This document shows, one piece after another, positions 28,723-36,063 of a DNA stretch of 64,000 nucleotides. Source of the stretch: Nonomuraea cavernae. Lineage in GTDB: Bacteria; Actinomycetota; Actinomycetes; Streptosporangiales; Streptosporangiaceae. The notes beneath the pieces are model-generated. The model was not told where the DNA came from, made no database searches, and worked only from the letters and a program-made list of their open reading frames with translations. How positions within the stretch are numbered: position 1 is the stretch's first letter; each line of letters opens with the position of its first letter. The position numbers were made by a program, and so were the translations under genes. Location of the stretch: assembly GCF_014646355.1 (NCBI RefSeq), contig NZ_BMNH01000001.1:462675-526674 (forward strand), given 5' to 3'.

Positions 28723-29616
28723 TTACCCGCAGCCCCCGATTCCGGACCTGAGCTTCCAGAGCCCGTATTCCGACCGCAGTCTCAGCTTCCGAAGCAGGCA
28801 CCTCGAGTCGTGCACCTGACTCACTCCCGCCATCCGCTCCAGCCGACGGCGCGGGGAGTCCAAGTCGGCCGCGGACTGCACCCACAGCCGGTACGACGCA
28901 GGCATGTCCGACATCCTGGTGGCCGAGACAAGTGCTTCGTTGTCCGCGTACGCCTCAACGAAGTTCCGGTACGCAGTCGCCTGGTCTTCGTACTCGTACG
29001 ATTCGAGCCCGGGGATCCGCTCGATGACGGCGACGATGGCCTTCCTCTCCTTGACCGTGACCGCCGACTTGTTCGCCTTACCCCGTCCACGCAGACAGGC
29101 AGGCTTGAACGAGTCCTTCTCGCATAGAAATACGGACATATCCGACGCTTGGGGTGCCGCCGCACCGTCGACGTGGCTGTCCGCATGGTCGACGGCGAGC
29201 CCTACACCTGGCCGCCGGTTCGCCAAGGCCACGATCCGGGTTCGGTCGGCCACTCCAGACACCCGCACGCGGAACGACTCCGGCACGTCTTTGGCATGCA
29301 CACTCGCCAGCACCTTCTGCTGGCCGGCGAACTCCTGGCGGAAGTTCGCGTACGCCGCCGCCCGGCTCACGAAGCGCACCTCGGTCACCTCAGGTGTGGC
29401 CTGTAGGAACGTCTCGATGTCCCGCCTCTGCTTCGCCGTGGCGTACCGCTTGTGACACCCATACGCGGACGGCGTACACAAGAAGACAGCGATCTCCCAG
29501 TCGTCGCTGAAGTTGATCTCCGGGGCATGCACCGCCTCGGCGGACACGACCGGCCCGGTCATTCCTGAGAGCGCCACGACGGCCGCGACCGTCACCCGCC
29601 ATGACCAGCGCTTCAC
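28723..29616 (-). CDS. Secreted protein with two tandem FtsX-type extracellular domains
   Basis: The 297-aa protein has a signal peptide (WRVTVAAVVALSG, cleaved near VVSA) and no further membrane helix. The mature protein holds two copies of the FtsX extracellular-domain pattern: WEIAVFLC ... EVRFVSRAAAYANFRQEF ... VPESFRVRV (about residues 38-125), and DMSVFLC ... YEYEDQATAYRNFVEAY ... MPASYRLWV (about 155-250). In FtsX this domain links FtsEX to cell-wall hydrolases. GTG at 29616 has GAGGAG about five bases upstream. No ftsE or permease part is encoded here. Cysteine pairs (LC.....GC and LC......AC) occur in equivalent places in both copies. It may bind or regulate a secreted wall hydrolase, which is inference. 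Confidence 0.8.
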   Translation of the reverse strand: MKRWSWRVTVAAVVALSGMTGPVVSAEAVHAPEINFSDDWEIAVFLCTPSAYGCHKRYATAKQRRDIETFLQATPEVTEVRFVSRAAAYANFRQEFAGQQKVLASVHAKDVPESFRVRVSGVADRTRIVALANRRPGVGLAVDHADSHVDGAAAPQASDMSVFLCEKDSFKPACLRGRGKANKSAVTVKERKAIVAVIERIPGLESYEYEDQATAYRNFVEAYADNEALVSATRMSDMPASYRLWVQSAADLDSPRRRLERMAGVSQVHDSRCLLRKLRLRSEYGLWKLRSGIGGCG

Positions 29617-29664
29617 CGCACTCCTCGCTTGACGATCAGAGGGCTCGGATCGGGGGGATCTTGC

Positions 29665-29682
29665 TGCCGGCAGTTGCCGGCA
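29665..29682. promoter_or_regulatory. Pair of TGCCGGCA palindromes upstream of the FtsX-ectodomain gene
   Basis: Two copies of the 8-bp palindrome TGCCGGCA start 10 bases apart (29665 and 29675), one helical turn, about 50 bases upstream of the GTG at 29616. The spacing on one DNA face suggests a regulator site, but GC-rich palindromes also arise by chance. Confidence 0.35.
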
Positions 29683-29727
29683 ATGCATGATCGCATGGGT
29701 GGGTCGCAGCGTCTCCCGGGCGGGTCG

Positions 29728-30783
29728 TCACCCGTCCCGCCAGGCCTGGCAGGTGCCTTCCACCTTTACGCTCACGGTCGCTCCGGCCGCCACCGGGACG
29801 GTATGACCCGGCACCCGCGCGGTGATCCGGGAGCCGTCGATCAGGTGCAGGGTGACGGTCGCGTCGTGGCCGTGGAAGTCGTGGCCGACCACGGTCGCGG
29901 TCACCACCGGGTCGACCGGTGCCGGGGCGATGCGGATCTGCTCGGGGCGCACCATCACGGTGAGCCGGCTCGTCCCGGCGGGCACCTCACCGACCGTGAT
30001 CGGACCAAGGGCTGTGGACAGCGTGGTGCCGCCCGTGCCCGGCCGGGCGCCGTTTTCAGCTGGTAGGAACACCGCCTCGCCCACGAACGCCGCCACCCAT
30101 GAATCGGCCGGCTCCCGGTAGACGTCGACCGCCGGGCCGCTCTGGAGCACCCGGCCGTCGCGCATTACCGCGACCTGGTCGGCGACTGAAAGGGCCTCAC
30201 TCTGGTCGTGGGTGACCAAAATGCCGGTCGCCTCGTCGGCCCGCAGAGCCGCTCGCACGTCGCGCCTCAGTTCGGTGCGCAAGCCGGCGTCGAGCGCGCT
30301 GAACGGCTCGTCGAGCAGGATGACGGAAGGCCGCGGCGCCAGCGCTCTGGCGACCGCCACGCGCTGCTGCTGGCCGCCGGACAGATGATGCGGCATCCGC
30401 TTCCCGTAGCCGGACAGACCCACCAGGGTGAGCACCTCCTCGACCCGGTCCGAACGGCGTTCCTCGCGGCTCAGGCCGTACCCGACGTTGTCTCTCACCG
30501 ACAGGTGCGGGAACAGCGCGCCCTCCTGCGGAACGATGACGATGTGCCGGCGTTCCGGGGGCGTGTGCACCCCCGGACCGGCGACGGTCCGTCCGTCGAC
30601 GACGATCTCGCCGGCGTCGAGCCGTTCGAAGCCCGCCACGCAGCGCAGCAAGGTCGTCTTGCCGCAACCGGACGGGCCGAGCACGGCGAGCAGCGTGCCG
30701 CTGGGCACGATCAGGTCGGCTCCGGCGAGCGCGACCACCGAGCCGTAGCGCTTGGCGATCCCGCGTAGTTCCAGACGGCTCAT
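29728..30783 (-). CDS. Fe(III)-type ABC transporter ATP-binding protein
   Basis: The 351-aa ATPase has Walker A GPSGCGKTTLL, signature LSGGQQQRVAVARAL, Walker B ILLDEPFSALDA, and a C-terminal TOBE-like regulatory domain with VMVRPEQIRIAP. This is the FbpC/FutC-type layout of ferric-iron importers. ATG at 30783 overlaps the permease stop by four bases. With the permease and binding protein it forms a complete importer under an iron box. Confidence 0.93.
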   Translation of the reverse strand: MSRLELRGIAKRYGSVVALAGADLIVPSGTLLAVLGPSGCGKTTLLRCVAGFERLDAGEIVVDGRTVAGPGVHTPPERRHIVIVPQEGALFPHLSVRDNVGYGLSREERRSDRVEEVLTLVGLSGYGKRMPHHLSGGQQQRVAVARALAPRPSVILLDEPFSALDAGLRTELRRDVRAALRADEATGILVTHDQSEALSVADQVAVMRDGRVLQSGPAVDVYREPADSWVAAFVGEAVFLPAENGARPGTGGTTLSTALGPITVGEVPAGTSRLTVMVRPEQIRIAPAPVDPVVTATVVGHDFHGHDATVTLHLIDGSRITARVPGHTVPVAAGATVSVKVEGTCQAWRDG

Positions 30784-32381
30784 TTCGAGGACTCCCGGGT
30801 GAGAATGCCGGTGCGCGCGGTGAGCAGCCACGTGGGCACCGATGACAGCACCACGAGCAGTGCCGCGTAGGGGGCCGCGGCCGCGTAGGCGGCCACGGTG
30901 GTGTGCGTCCACAACTCGGTGGCGAGGGTGTCGGTGCCGGTAGGACGGAGCAGCAGTGTGGCTGGCAACTCCTTCATGCAGGTCAGGAAGACCAGGGCGG
31001 CACCGGCCCCGATTCCGGGCAGGGTGAGCGGCAGAGTCACGGTGCGCAGCACGACCAGCGGCCCCTTGCCCATCGATCTGGCGACGTCGTCCAGGATGGA
31101 GGGCGCCTGGGCCGCCGCTCCGGCGACCGCGGTCACCGCCAGTGGGAGGAACAGCGCGGCGTAGCCGAGCGCGAGCAGCCAGGTGGTCTGATAGAGCGGG
31201 TAGGCCAGAGTGACCCCGAAGGACACCAGAGACAGGCCGATGACCAGGCCCGGGAGGGCGTGACTCAGGTAGGCGAGACGATCGAGCAGTGTGGTCGACG
31301 GGCCGGGCGCCTTGGCGCTCAGCAGGCCCAGCGGCAGCGCGAGCAGCATGGTGAGCGCGGCCCCCGCCAAGGAGAGCGACAGCGAGTTGCCCATGGCGGC
31401 GGCCACTTCGGCCCAGGCCCCCGGCCGTGACGCGCCCTGGATCATCCGGTGGGTGAGGCTCACCGCGGTGACGCCGAGCGAGAGCCCTGCCAGGGCGACC
31501 AGCATGAGGACCGCGGGCCACCGCATCCGGGCGAGGTTGAGCCGGGCCGGGACCCTACGGACGCCGCCCAGATGGGCATAGCGAGCGCCGCGTCGTCGGC
31601 TGGCCGTCTCACCGGCGAGGATGAGCATCGTGAGCATGACGAGCACGCTCGACAGCACCAACGCGCCGGTCCGATCGAAACCGAGGTCGAAGGCGACGAA
31701 GATGGCCCGGGTGAAGGTGTCGGTCCGCACGATCGACACCGCACCGAAATCCGACAGAACGTACAGCGCCACCAGCAGCGCACCTCCGGTGAGCGCGGGG
31801 CGGATCTGCCGTAACGTCACGCCGGTGAAAGTGCGCCAAGCGCTCCTGCCCAGCGACCGTGCCACCTCCTCCTGCGCCGGGTCGGTCCCGTTGAGCGCCG
31901 CGGCGACGGGCAGGAAGACGTACGGATAGGAACACAGAGTCAGTACGAGTGCCGCCGCCCAGAAGCCCTCGAACCCGTCCAGGGTCGATCGCCAGGCGAA
32001 CGCGGCGATGTAGGTCGGTACGGCGAGCGGCAGGGCCGCGAGGATGGCGAACGCGCGCCTGGCTGGAAGGTCGGTGCGTACGACCAGAAACGCCGAGCCG
32101 ACCCCCAGCACGAGGCATCCGGCGGTCACCAGCGCCGCCAGACCGAGAGTGCGGAGCGCGAGCCACGCCACTCGCACGGTGAGCAGTTCCTCGGCGATGC
32201 GGGCCCAGCCGGCTTCGGCCGTTCGGACGCCGAGGTAGACCACGGGAACGAGCGCGACCGCGACGGTCACCACCGAGAGAACGAGCAGCAGCGGCCTGCG
32301 CGGACGCCCGGCCGCCCGCTGGGCCCACCGGACGGGTCCGTCACGACGAACCCGCCCGTCAGGGTGCGAGGACCTGTTCAG
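30780..32381 (-). CDS. Fe(III)-type ABC transporter permease (FbpB-like, two fused halves)
   Basis: The inner-membrane permease of about 520-530 aa has roughly 12 helices in two homologous halves, each with an EAA-type loop (EVARSLGRSAWRTFTGVTLRQIRP and DVARSMGKGPLVVLRTVTLPLTLP), as in FbpB. The start is uncertain: between the binding-protein stop and the first helix there is no in-frame ATG, GTG or TTG. A CTG at 32381 overlaps that stop as CTGA; the next usable codons are GTGs at 32273 and 32270, inside the first helix. I give the CTG position as the outer limit. Confidence 0.88.
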   Translation of the reverse strand: MNRSSHPDGRVRRDGPVRWAQRAAGRPRRPLLLVLSVVTVAVALVPVVYLGVRTAEAGWARIAEELLTVRVAWLALRTLGLAALVTAGCLVLGVGSAFLVVRTDLPARRAFAILAALPLAVPTYIAAFAWRSTLDGFEGFWAAALVLTLCSYPYVFLPVAAALNGTDPAQEEVARSLGRSAWRTFTGVTLRQIRPALTGGALLVALYVLSDFGAVSIVRTDTFTRAIFVAFDLGFDRTGALVLSSVLVMLTMLILAGETASRRRGARYAHLGGVRRVPARLNLARMRWPAVLMLVALAGLSLGVTAVSLTHRMIQGASRPGAWAEVAAAMGNSLSLSLAGAALTMLLALPLGLLSAKAPGPSTTLLDRLAYLSHALPGLVIGLSLVSFGVTLAYPLYQTTWLLALGYAALFLPLAVTAVAGAAAQAPSILDDVARSMGKGPLVVLRTVTLPLTLPGIGAGAALVFLTCMKELPATLLLRPTGTDTLATELWTHTTVAAYAAAAPYAALLVVLSSVPTWLLTARTGILTRESSK

Positions 32382-33433
32382 GGAACGAGTCCCGAATCCT
32401 TGATCAACGCGATCGTGGCTTCCAGCTGGTCCAGGTCGTTGAGGTCCACCGTGGGCACCCGCAGCTCGCTGAGCGGGGGCACTCCGGCGGGCGGGGCGGC
32501 GCCGCTGACGACCGGGTATTCGAAGGTCTCCTCGGCGAAGTACTTCTGCGCGTCGGCGCTGAGCAGGTACTTGACGAAGGTCTGCACCTCGGGGCTCTCG
32601 GCGGCCTTCTTCAGCACGCCGACGCCCGCGACGTTGACCAGCGCGCCGCTGTCCCCGTTGGGAAAGAAGTGCAGCTTGGCCGTGAGGGCGTCGGGCGTCG
32701 TGCCCTGCTCCTTGGCCAGCTCGCCCAGGTAGTAGTGGTTGATGAGGCCGACGGCGAGCTTGCCGGAGTTGACCTCTTCGAGGATCGGGCCGTTGCCGTC
32801 CCGGATCTGCGGCTCGTTCGCCTTGAGCCCGGCCAGCAACTCCTTGGCCTTCGCCTCGCCGTGCTGGACCACGATGGCGGTGACGAACGCCTGGAAGGAG
32901 GCGTTGGTCGGGGCCACGCCGACCTTCCCCTTCCACTCCGGCTTGGTGAGGTCGAAGACCGACGTGGGCAGCTCAGCCTTGGGCACGAGATCGGGGTTGT
33001 AGACCAGGACTCTCGATCGAGCCGTGATGCCGACCCATTCCTTGCTCTTGGCCCGGTACGTCTCGGGCACCTGGCCCACGATTTCATCCGGAAGCGGGGC
33101 GAACATCCCCTTCTTCGCCACGGCGCCCAGCGCCCCGGCGTCCTGAGCGAAGAACGCGTCCGCCGGAGACCTGTCACCCTCTTCCAGCAACTGGCCGGCC
33201 ATGGCGGCGGTGGCGGCGTACCGAGCTTCCACGACGATGCCGCTCTGCTGGGTGAACTTGTCCAGCAACGGCTTGACCAGTGATTCGCTGCGTCCGCTGT
33301 AGACCGTGATCTTCTTCTCATTCGCGGCGGAGGTGCCGGAACCGTTGTCGGACGCGCCGCCGCATGCGGTGAGTCCGAGCGCCAGGACACTCGCGACCAG
33401 CGCGACTACAGCCTTGGGAGCTTGGACGGACAC
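32378..33433 (-). CDS. Fe(III)-type ABC substrate-binding lipoprotein
   Basis: The 351-aa solute-binding protein of the FbpA/FutA class has a lipobox GLTACG, then KITVYSGRSESLVKPLL, ADAFFAQDAGAL and GLINHYYLGELA, including the paired tyrosines typical of ferric-ion ligands. GTG at 33433 has AAAGGAA upstream. It is the first gene of a three-gene operon with 4-bp overlaps. An IdeR/DtxR-type iron box lies 67 bases upstream, so it should be repressed when iron is plentiful. The substrate is probably Fe(III) rather than molybdate or sugar. Confidence 0.92.
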   Translation of the reverse strand: MSVQAPKAVVALVASVLALGLTACGGASDNGSGTSAANEKKITVYSGRSESLVKPLLDKFTQQSGIVVEARYAATAAMAGQLLEEGDRSPADAFFAQDAGALGAVAKKGMFAPLPDEIVGQVPETYRAKSKEWVGITARSRVLVYNPDLVPKAELPTSVFDLTKPEWKGKVGVAPTNASFQAFVTAIVVQHGEAKAKELLAGLKANEPQIRDGNGPILEEVNSGKLAVGLINHYYLGELAKEQGTTPDALTAKLHFFPNGDSGALVNVAGVGVLKKAAESPEVQTFVKYLLSADAQKYFAEETFEYPVVSGAAPPAGVPPLSELRVPTVDLNDLDQLEATIALIKDSGLVP

Positions 33434-33499
33434 AGTGATATTCCTTTTGTCGGCGAAGAGAGAGTCCAGCCAAGACTCCCACCACGGCACTGCAGAAGT

Positions 33500-33518
33500 T
33501 AGCTGAGCCTAACCTTGC
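33500..33518. promoter_or_regulatory. IdeR/DtxR-type iron box
   Basis: TTAGCTGAGCCTAACCTTG agrees with the established 19-bp IdeR/DmdR consensus (TTAGGTTAGGCTAACCTAA) at 14 positions, with the right half nearly complete. It sits in the promoter region of the ferric-importer operon. Confidence 0.75.
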
Positions 33519-33599
33519 CGTGGAATGCCCAACAAGGCACCCCCTCGATTTCCGAAGCAGACCGGCGACGCCCGCATCCGCGCGGACGGGAGCGCCTTC

Positions 33600-33915
33600 G
33601 AGTTGGAGCCTCCTCCGCCGGAAAGTCGAGGTGCGTGCCACCTGACCGTCGCCGTCGTGAGCAAGGAGACCATCGAGCCGGCGTTCCTGGCCGCCGTCCA
33701 GCACCTGCCTCCCAGGCAGCGGGCGGCGTTGATTCTGCGTGACGTGCTCGGCCGGTCGGCAAAAGGAGACCGCCGCGCAGCTCGACACCAGCATCGACTC
33801 GGTCACAAGCGCGCTGAAACGGGCGCGATGGACCTTGCGGCTCACCTTCCGGAACGGCGAGTCGAATGGGCGCCGTCGGCGACTCCGACCGCTTCGGAGC
33901 GGAGGAAGGCCGACA
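33600..33915 (+). pseudogene. Remnant of an ECF sigma factor (SigJ/ECF41-like) with two frameshifts
   Basis: The plus strand encodes region 4 of an ECF sigma factor in two frames. One frame reads PAFLAAVQHLPPRQRAALIL, then RDVLGRSA. After an AAAA run (33761-33764) the match continues in another frame as KETAAQLDTSIDSVTSALKR. Near 33840 it returns to the first frame with AAHLPERRVEWAPS. These pieces line up with the region 4 and following linker of SigJ-type factors. The region 2 half is absent upstream and the C-terminal NTF2-like part is cut off by the flavoprotein gene ending at 33921. It is therefore a dead, truncated gene; compensating sequencing errors cannot explain the missing ends. 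Confidence 0.75.
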
Positions 33916-33920
33916 GCCGG

Positions 33921-35261
33921 TCAGGCCGAGGCGGACATGGCGGGCCGGAGCAGCCGCTTGGCCTCGTCGTGGTGGCCGGCCATCTCGCGCAGCGTCTCGC
34001 CCGTCGCCTTCAGCACCGACAGGCGGGCGCCCGGGTTGTCGCGCAGGGCTCGGGCGACGGCCTTGACCATGCCGCTCATCGCCAGCGTCTCGCGCGGGTC
34101 GCGGATCCTGGAGTAGACCTCCAGGATCCGGCGGACCCCGTCGGGCCCGTCGGTCAGCCCGCGCAGCAGCTCGATCTGCACGTACGCGAGCCCGTCGCCG
34201 CGCCCGAGCAGGTTCGTCCAGTGATACATGATCAGGCACTGCGCGTCGCGTGACCGTTCCCAGGCCCGCGTCGCCTGGTCGAGCGCCGCGGGGTCGTCCA
34301 CCACATCGGCGACGCGCTCGCCGAGCAGCCGCCCGAACCTGACGGCGTCGCGGATGCCCTGCGCCGTGACCGGGTCCTTGAAGTGCCCGGCGTCGCCGAC
34401 GAGTGCCCAGCCGGGGCCCGCCGACGTGCGGAAGAACGAGGGATGCACGGCCGAGCTGACGATCTTCGTCGCCCTGGTGCACCCCTCCAGGCGCTTCGCC
34501 AGCCCCGGCACCAGGCCGACGGTACGGTGGAACTCCGTCTCCAGGTCGCCCCGGAAGTCCGCGGCCCGCGCGGCCGGCGGCATCAGCAGCACCATCGACA
34601 GCCCGCCGTCGCAGGGGAAGGCGTTGCCCAGCTCCTGCCCGGTCAGCCACATCGCCGCGGTCGTGCGCCACTCCTCACGCGGATCCTCGTAGTACGCGTA
34701 ATAGCAGGCCCGGCCGTTGGCGTGGGAGATCCGCGGCTGCTCGGCGCCGACCAGGCGGGCGACGGTCGAGCGGCGCCCGTCCGCGCCGATGACCAGGTTG
34801 GCGCGCACCTCGTACTCCCGGCCGCCGCGCTCGCTGACCTTCACACCGACGGCCCGGCCCCCCTCCCACAGGAGGTCGACGACGCGGTGGCCCTCCCTGA
34901 CCTCGGCACCGGCCGCGCGAGCCGTGTCGACGAGAGCAGCGTCCAGCGCGGTCCGGCGCACGCACATGCCGTAGTCGATGCCGTCGATCGGGGTGTAGCG
35001 GCCGGAGGCGGCGTGGCCGGGGCCGCCGACGAAGGCGCGGGACAGCTTCGGCGCGCCGATCTTCTCGACGCGTTCCAGGGCGCCGGCCCTGGCCAGTTCG
35101 GCGACGCCCGAGGCGAACAGCAAATGGGTGGAGACCGTGGTGGACGGAAACCGCGCCGGGTCAACGGCGATCACCTTGCAGCCGCGCCGTGCCAGAGCGG
35201 CCGCGGCGGCGGAGCCCGCGCAACGTGCTCCCGCGATGACGACGTCCGCCTGCTCTGCCAT
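33921..35261 (-). CDS. FAD-dependent oxidoreductase (geranylgeranyl reductase / monooxygenase-like)
   Basis: This 446-aa flavoprotein has an N-terminal dinucleotide fold (VVIAGARCAGSAAAAALARRG), the middle motif VIGADGRRSTVARLVGA and the C-terminal FAD motif ALVGDAGHFKDPVTAQGI, as in class A monooxygenases and geranylgeranyl reductases. ATG at 35261 has GGAGG upstream. It is divergent from the TetR gene at 35351, with an inverted repeat between them, so it is probably that regulator's target. The substrate is unknown. Confidence 0.88.
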   Translation of the reverse strand: MAEQADVVIAGARCAGSAAAAALARRGCKVIAVDPARFPSTTVSTHLLFASGVAELARAGALERVEKIGAPKLSRAFVGGPGHAASGRYTPIDGIDYGMCVRRTALDAALVDTARAAGAEVREGHRVVDLLWEGGRAVGVKVSERGGREYEVRANLVIGADGRRSTVARLVGAEQPRISHANGRACYYAYYEDPREEWRTTAAMWLTGQELGNAFPCDGGLSMVLLMPPAARAADFRGDLETEFHRTVGLVPGLAKRLEGCTRATKIVSSAVHPSFFRTSAGPGWALVGDAGHFKDPVTAQGIRDAVRFGRLLGERVADVVDDPAALDQATRAWERSRDAQCLIMYHWTNLLGRGDGLAYVQIELLRGLTDGPDGVRRILEVYSRIRDPRETLAMSGMVKAVARALRDNPGARLSVLKATGETLREMAGHHDEAKRLLRPAMSASA

Positions 35262-35279
35262 GTGGCCTCCTGGCGCGCT

Positions 35280-35299
35280 AACCGACTCTAGTGTCGGTT
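35280..35299. promoter_or_regulatory. Putative TetR operator between divergent genes
   Basis: AACCGAC and GTCGGTT form perfect 7-bp arms around the 6-base centre TCTAGT. The site lies 19 bases upstream of the flavoprotein ATG and 52 bases before the TetR ATG. A closely similar site (15 of 20 positions) lies at 36018-36037 ahead of the next flavoprotein gene. Confidence 0.65.
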
Positions 35300-35350
35300 T
35301 TATGCCTACGACAGGCGCGTCGTCAACAGGTCGAGGGTAGGCTGCCGGAC

Positions 35351-35980
35351 ATGGCGAGCCAGGAGCCGAGAAAACGCATGCGGGGTTCAGCCCGGCGGGC
35401 CCGCATCACCGAGGCGGCCCTGGACGTCTTCGCCGCCCGCGGCTACCACGCCACCGCCATGGAGGAGATCGCGTCGGCGGCCGGGGTCACCCGCTCGGTG
35501 CTCTACGACCACTTCCCGTCCAAGCGGGTCCTGCTCATCACGGTTCTGCAGGAGCAGAACGCACGGCTGGTCGCACACATCGGCGCCCGCATCACCGGCA
35601 CCGGCTCGCCCGGCCGGCGGCTGCGCGCCACGCTGGACGCGTACTTCAGCTTCTCCGAAGACTGGCCGGCCGCACGCCGCCTGCTGTTCGACCACACCGA
35701 TGAGGACGATCCGGAGATCAAGATCGTCCGCTGGGGCATCCGCGAGACCCGCACCCGCTCGGTCGCCGTCATGCTCGGGCGCGACCTGCGCAACCTCGGG
35801 CTCGACCCCGACAGCGACACCGCGCACGCCGTCGTCGAGTTGCTCATCTCCGGCACCGACGGCCTCGCCCAGTGGTGGGCCAAGAACCCGTCGATGCCGC
35901 GCGGGCAGCTCGTCGAAGCCGCCATGCTCGTGCTGTGGAACGGTCTGTCCCAAACTCCGGGACGCACATCCATGTCTTGA
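35351..35980 (+). CDS. TetR-family regulator
   Basis: The 209-aa repressor-type protein has an N-terminal helix-turn-helix (RITEAALDVFAARGYHATAMEEIASAAGVTRSVLYDHFPSK) and an all-helical ligand domain with PEIKIVRWGIRETRT. ATG at 35351 is the natural start; the ribosome site is weak (GAGGGTAGG about 15 bases upstream). It likely controls the divergent flavoprotein and the downstream Tat-exported flavoprotein through the two related inverted repeats. The ligand is not predictable. Confidence 0.9.
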   Translation: MASQEPRKRMRGSARRARITEAALDVFAARGYHATAMEEIASAAGVTRSVLYDHFPSKRVLLITVLQEQNARLVAHIGARITGTGSPGRRLRATLDAYFSFSEDWPAARRLLFDHTDEDDPEIKIVRWGIRETRTRSVAVMLGRDLRNLGLDPDSDTAHAVVELLISGTDGLAQWWAKNPSMPRGQLVEAAMLVLWNGLSQTPGRTSMS

Positions 35981-36017
35981 CAGAAGTGATCCGCGGGTTC
36001 ATCGTCTCGCCTAGCTG

Positions 36018-36037
36018 AACGAACAGTCGTGTCGGTT
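36018..36037. promoter_or_regulatory. Second TetR operator, upstream of the Tat-exported flavoprotein
   Basis: AACGAAC, AGTCGT and GTCGGTT give a 7-6-7 layout like the site at 35280-35299: the right arm is identical and the left arm differs at two bases. It ends 26 bases before the ATG at 36064. Confidence 0.6.
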
Positions 36038-36063
36038 AGCTATCGGCGAGCGGAGGCCGGTTC

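Noticed and set aside
28494..28751. 85-codon plus-strand frame
   Set aside because: No homology recognised, poor start context, and it overlaps the end of the FtsX-ectodomain gene.
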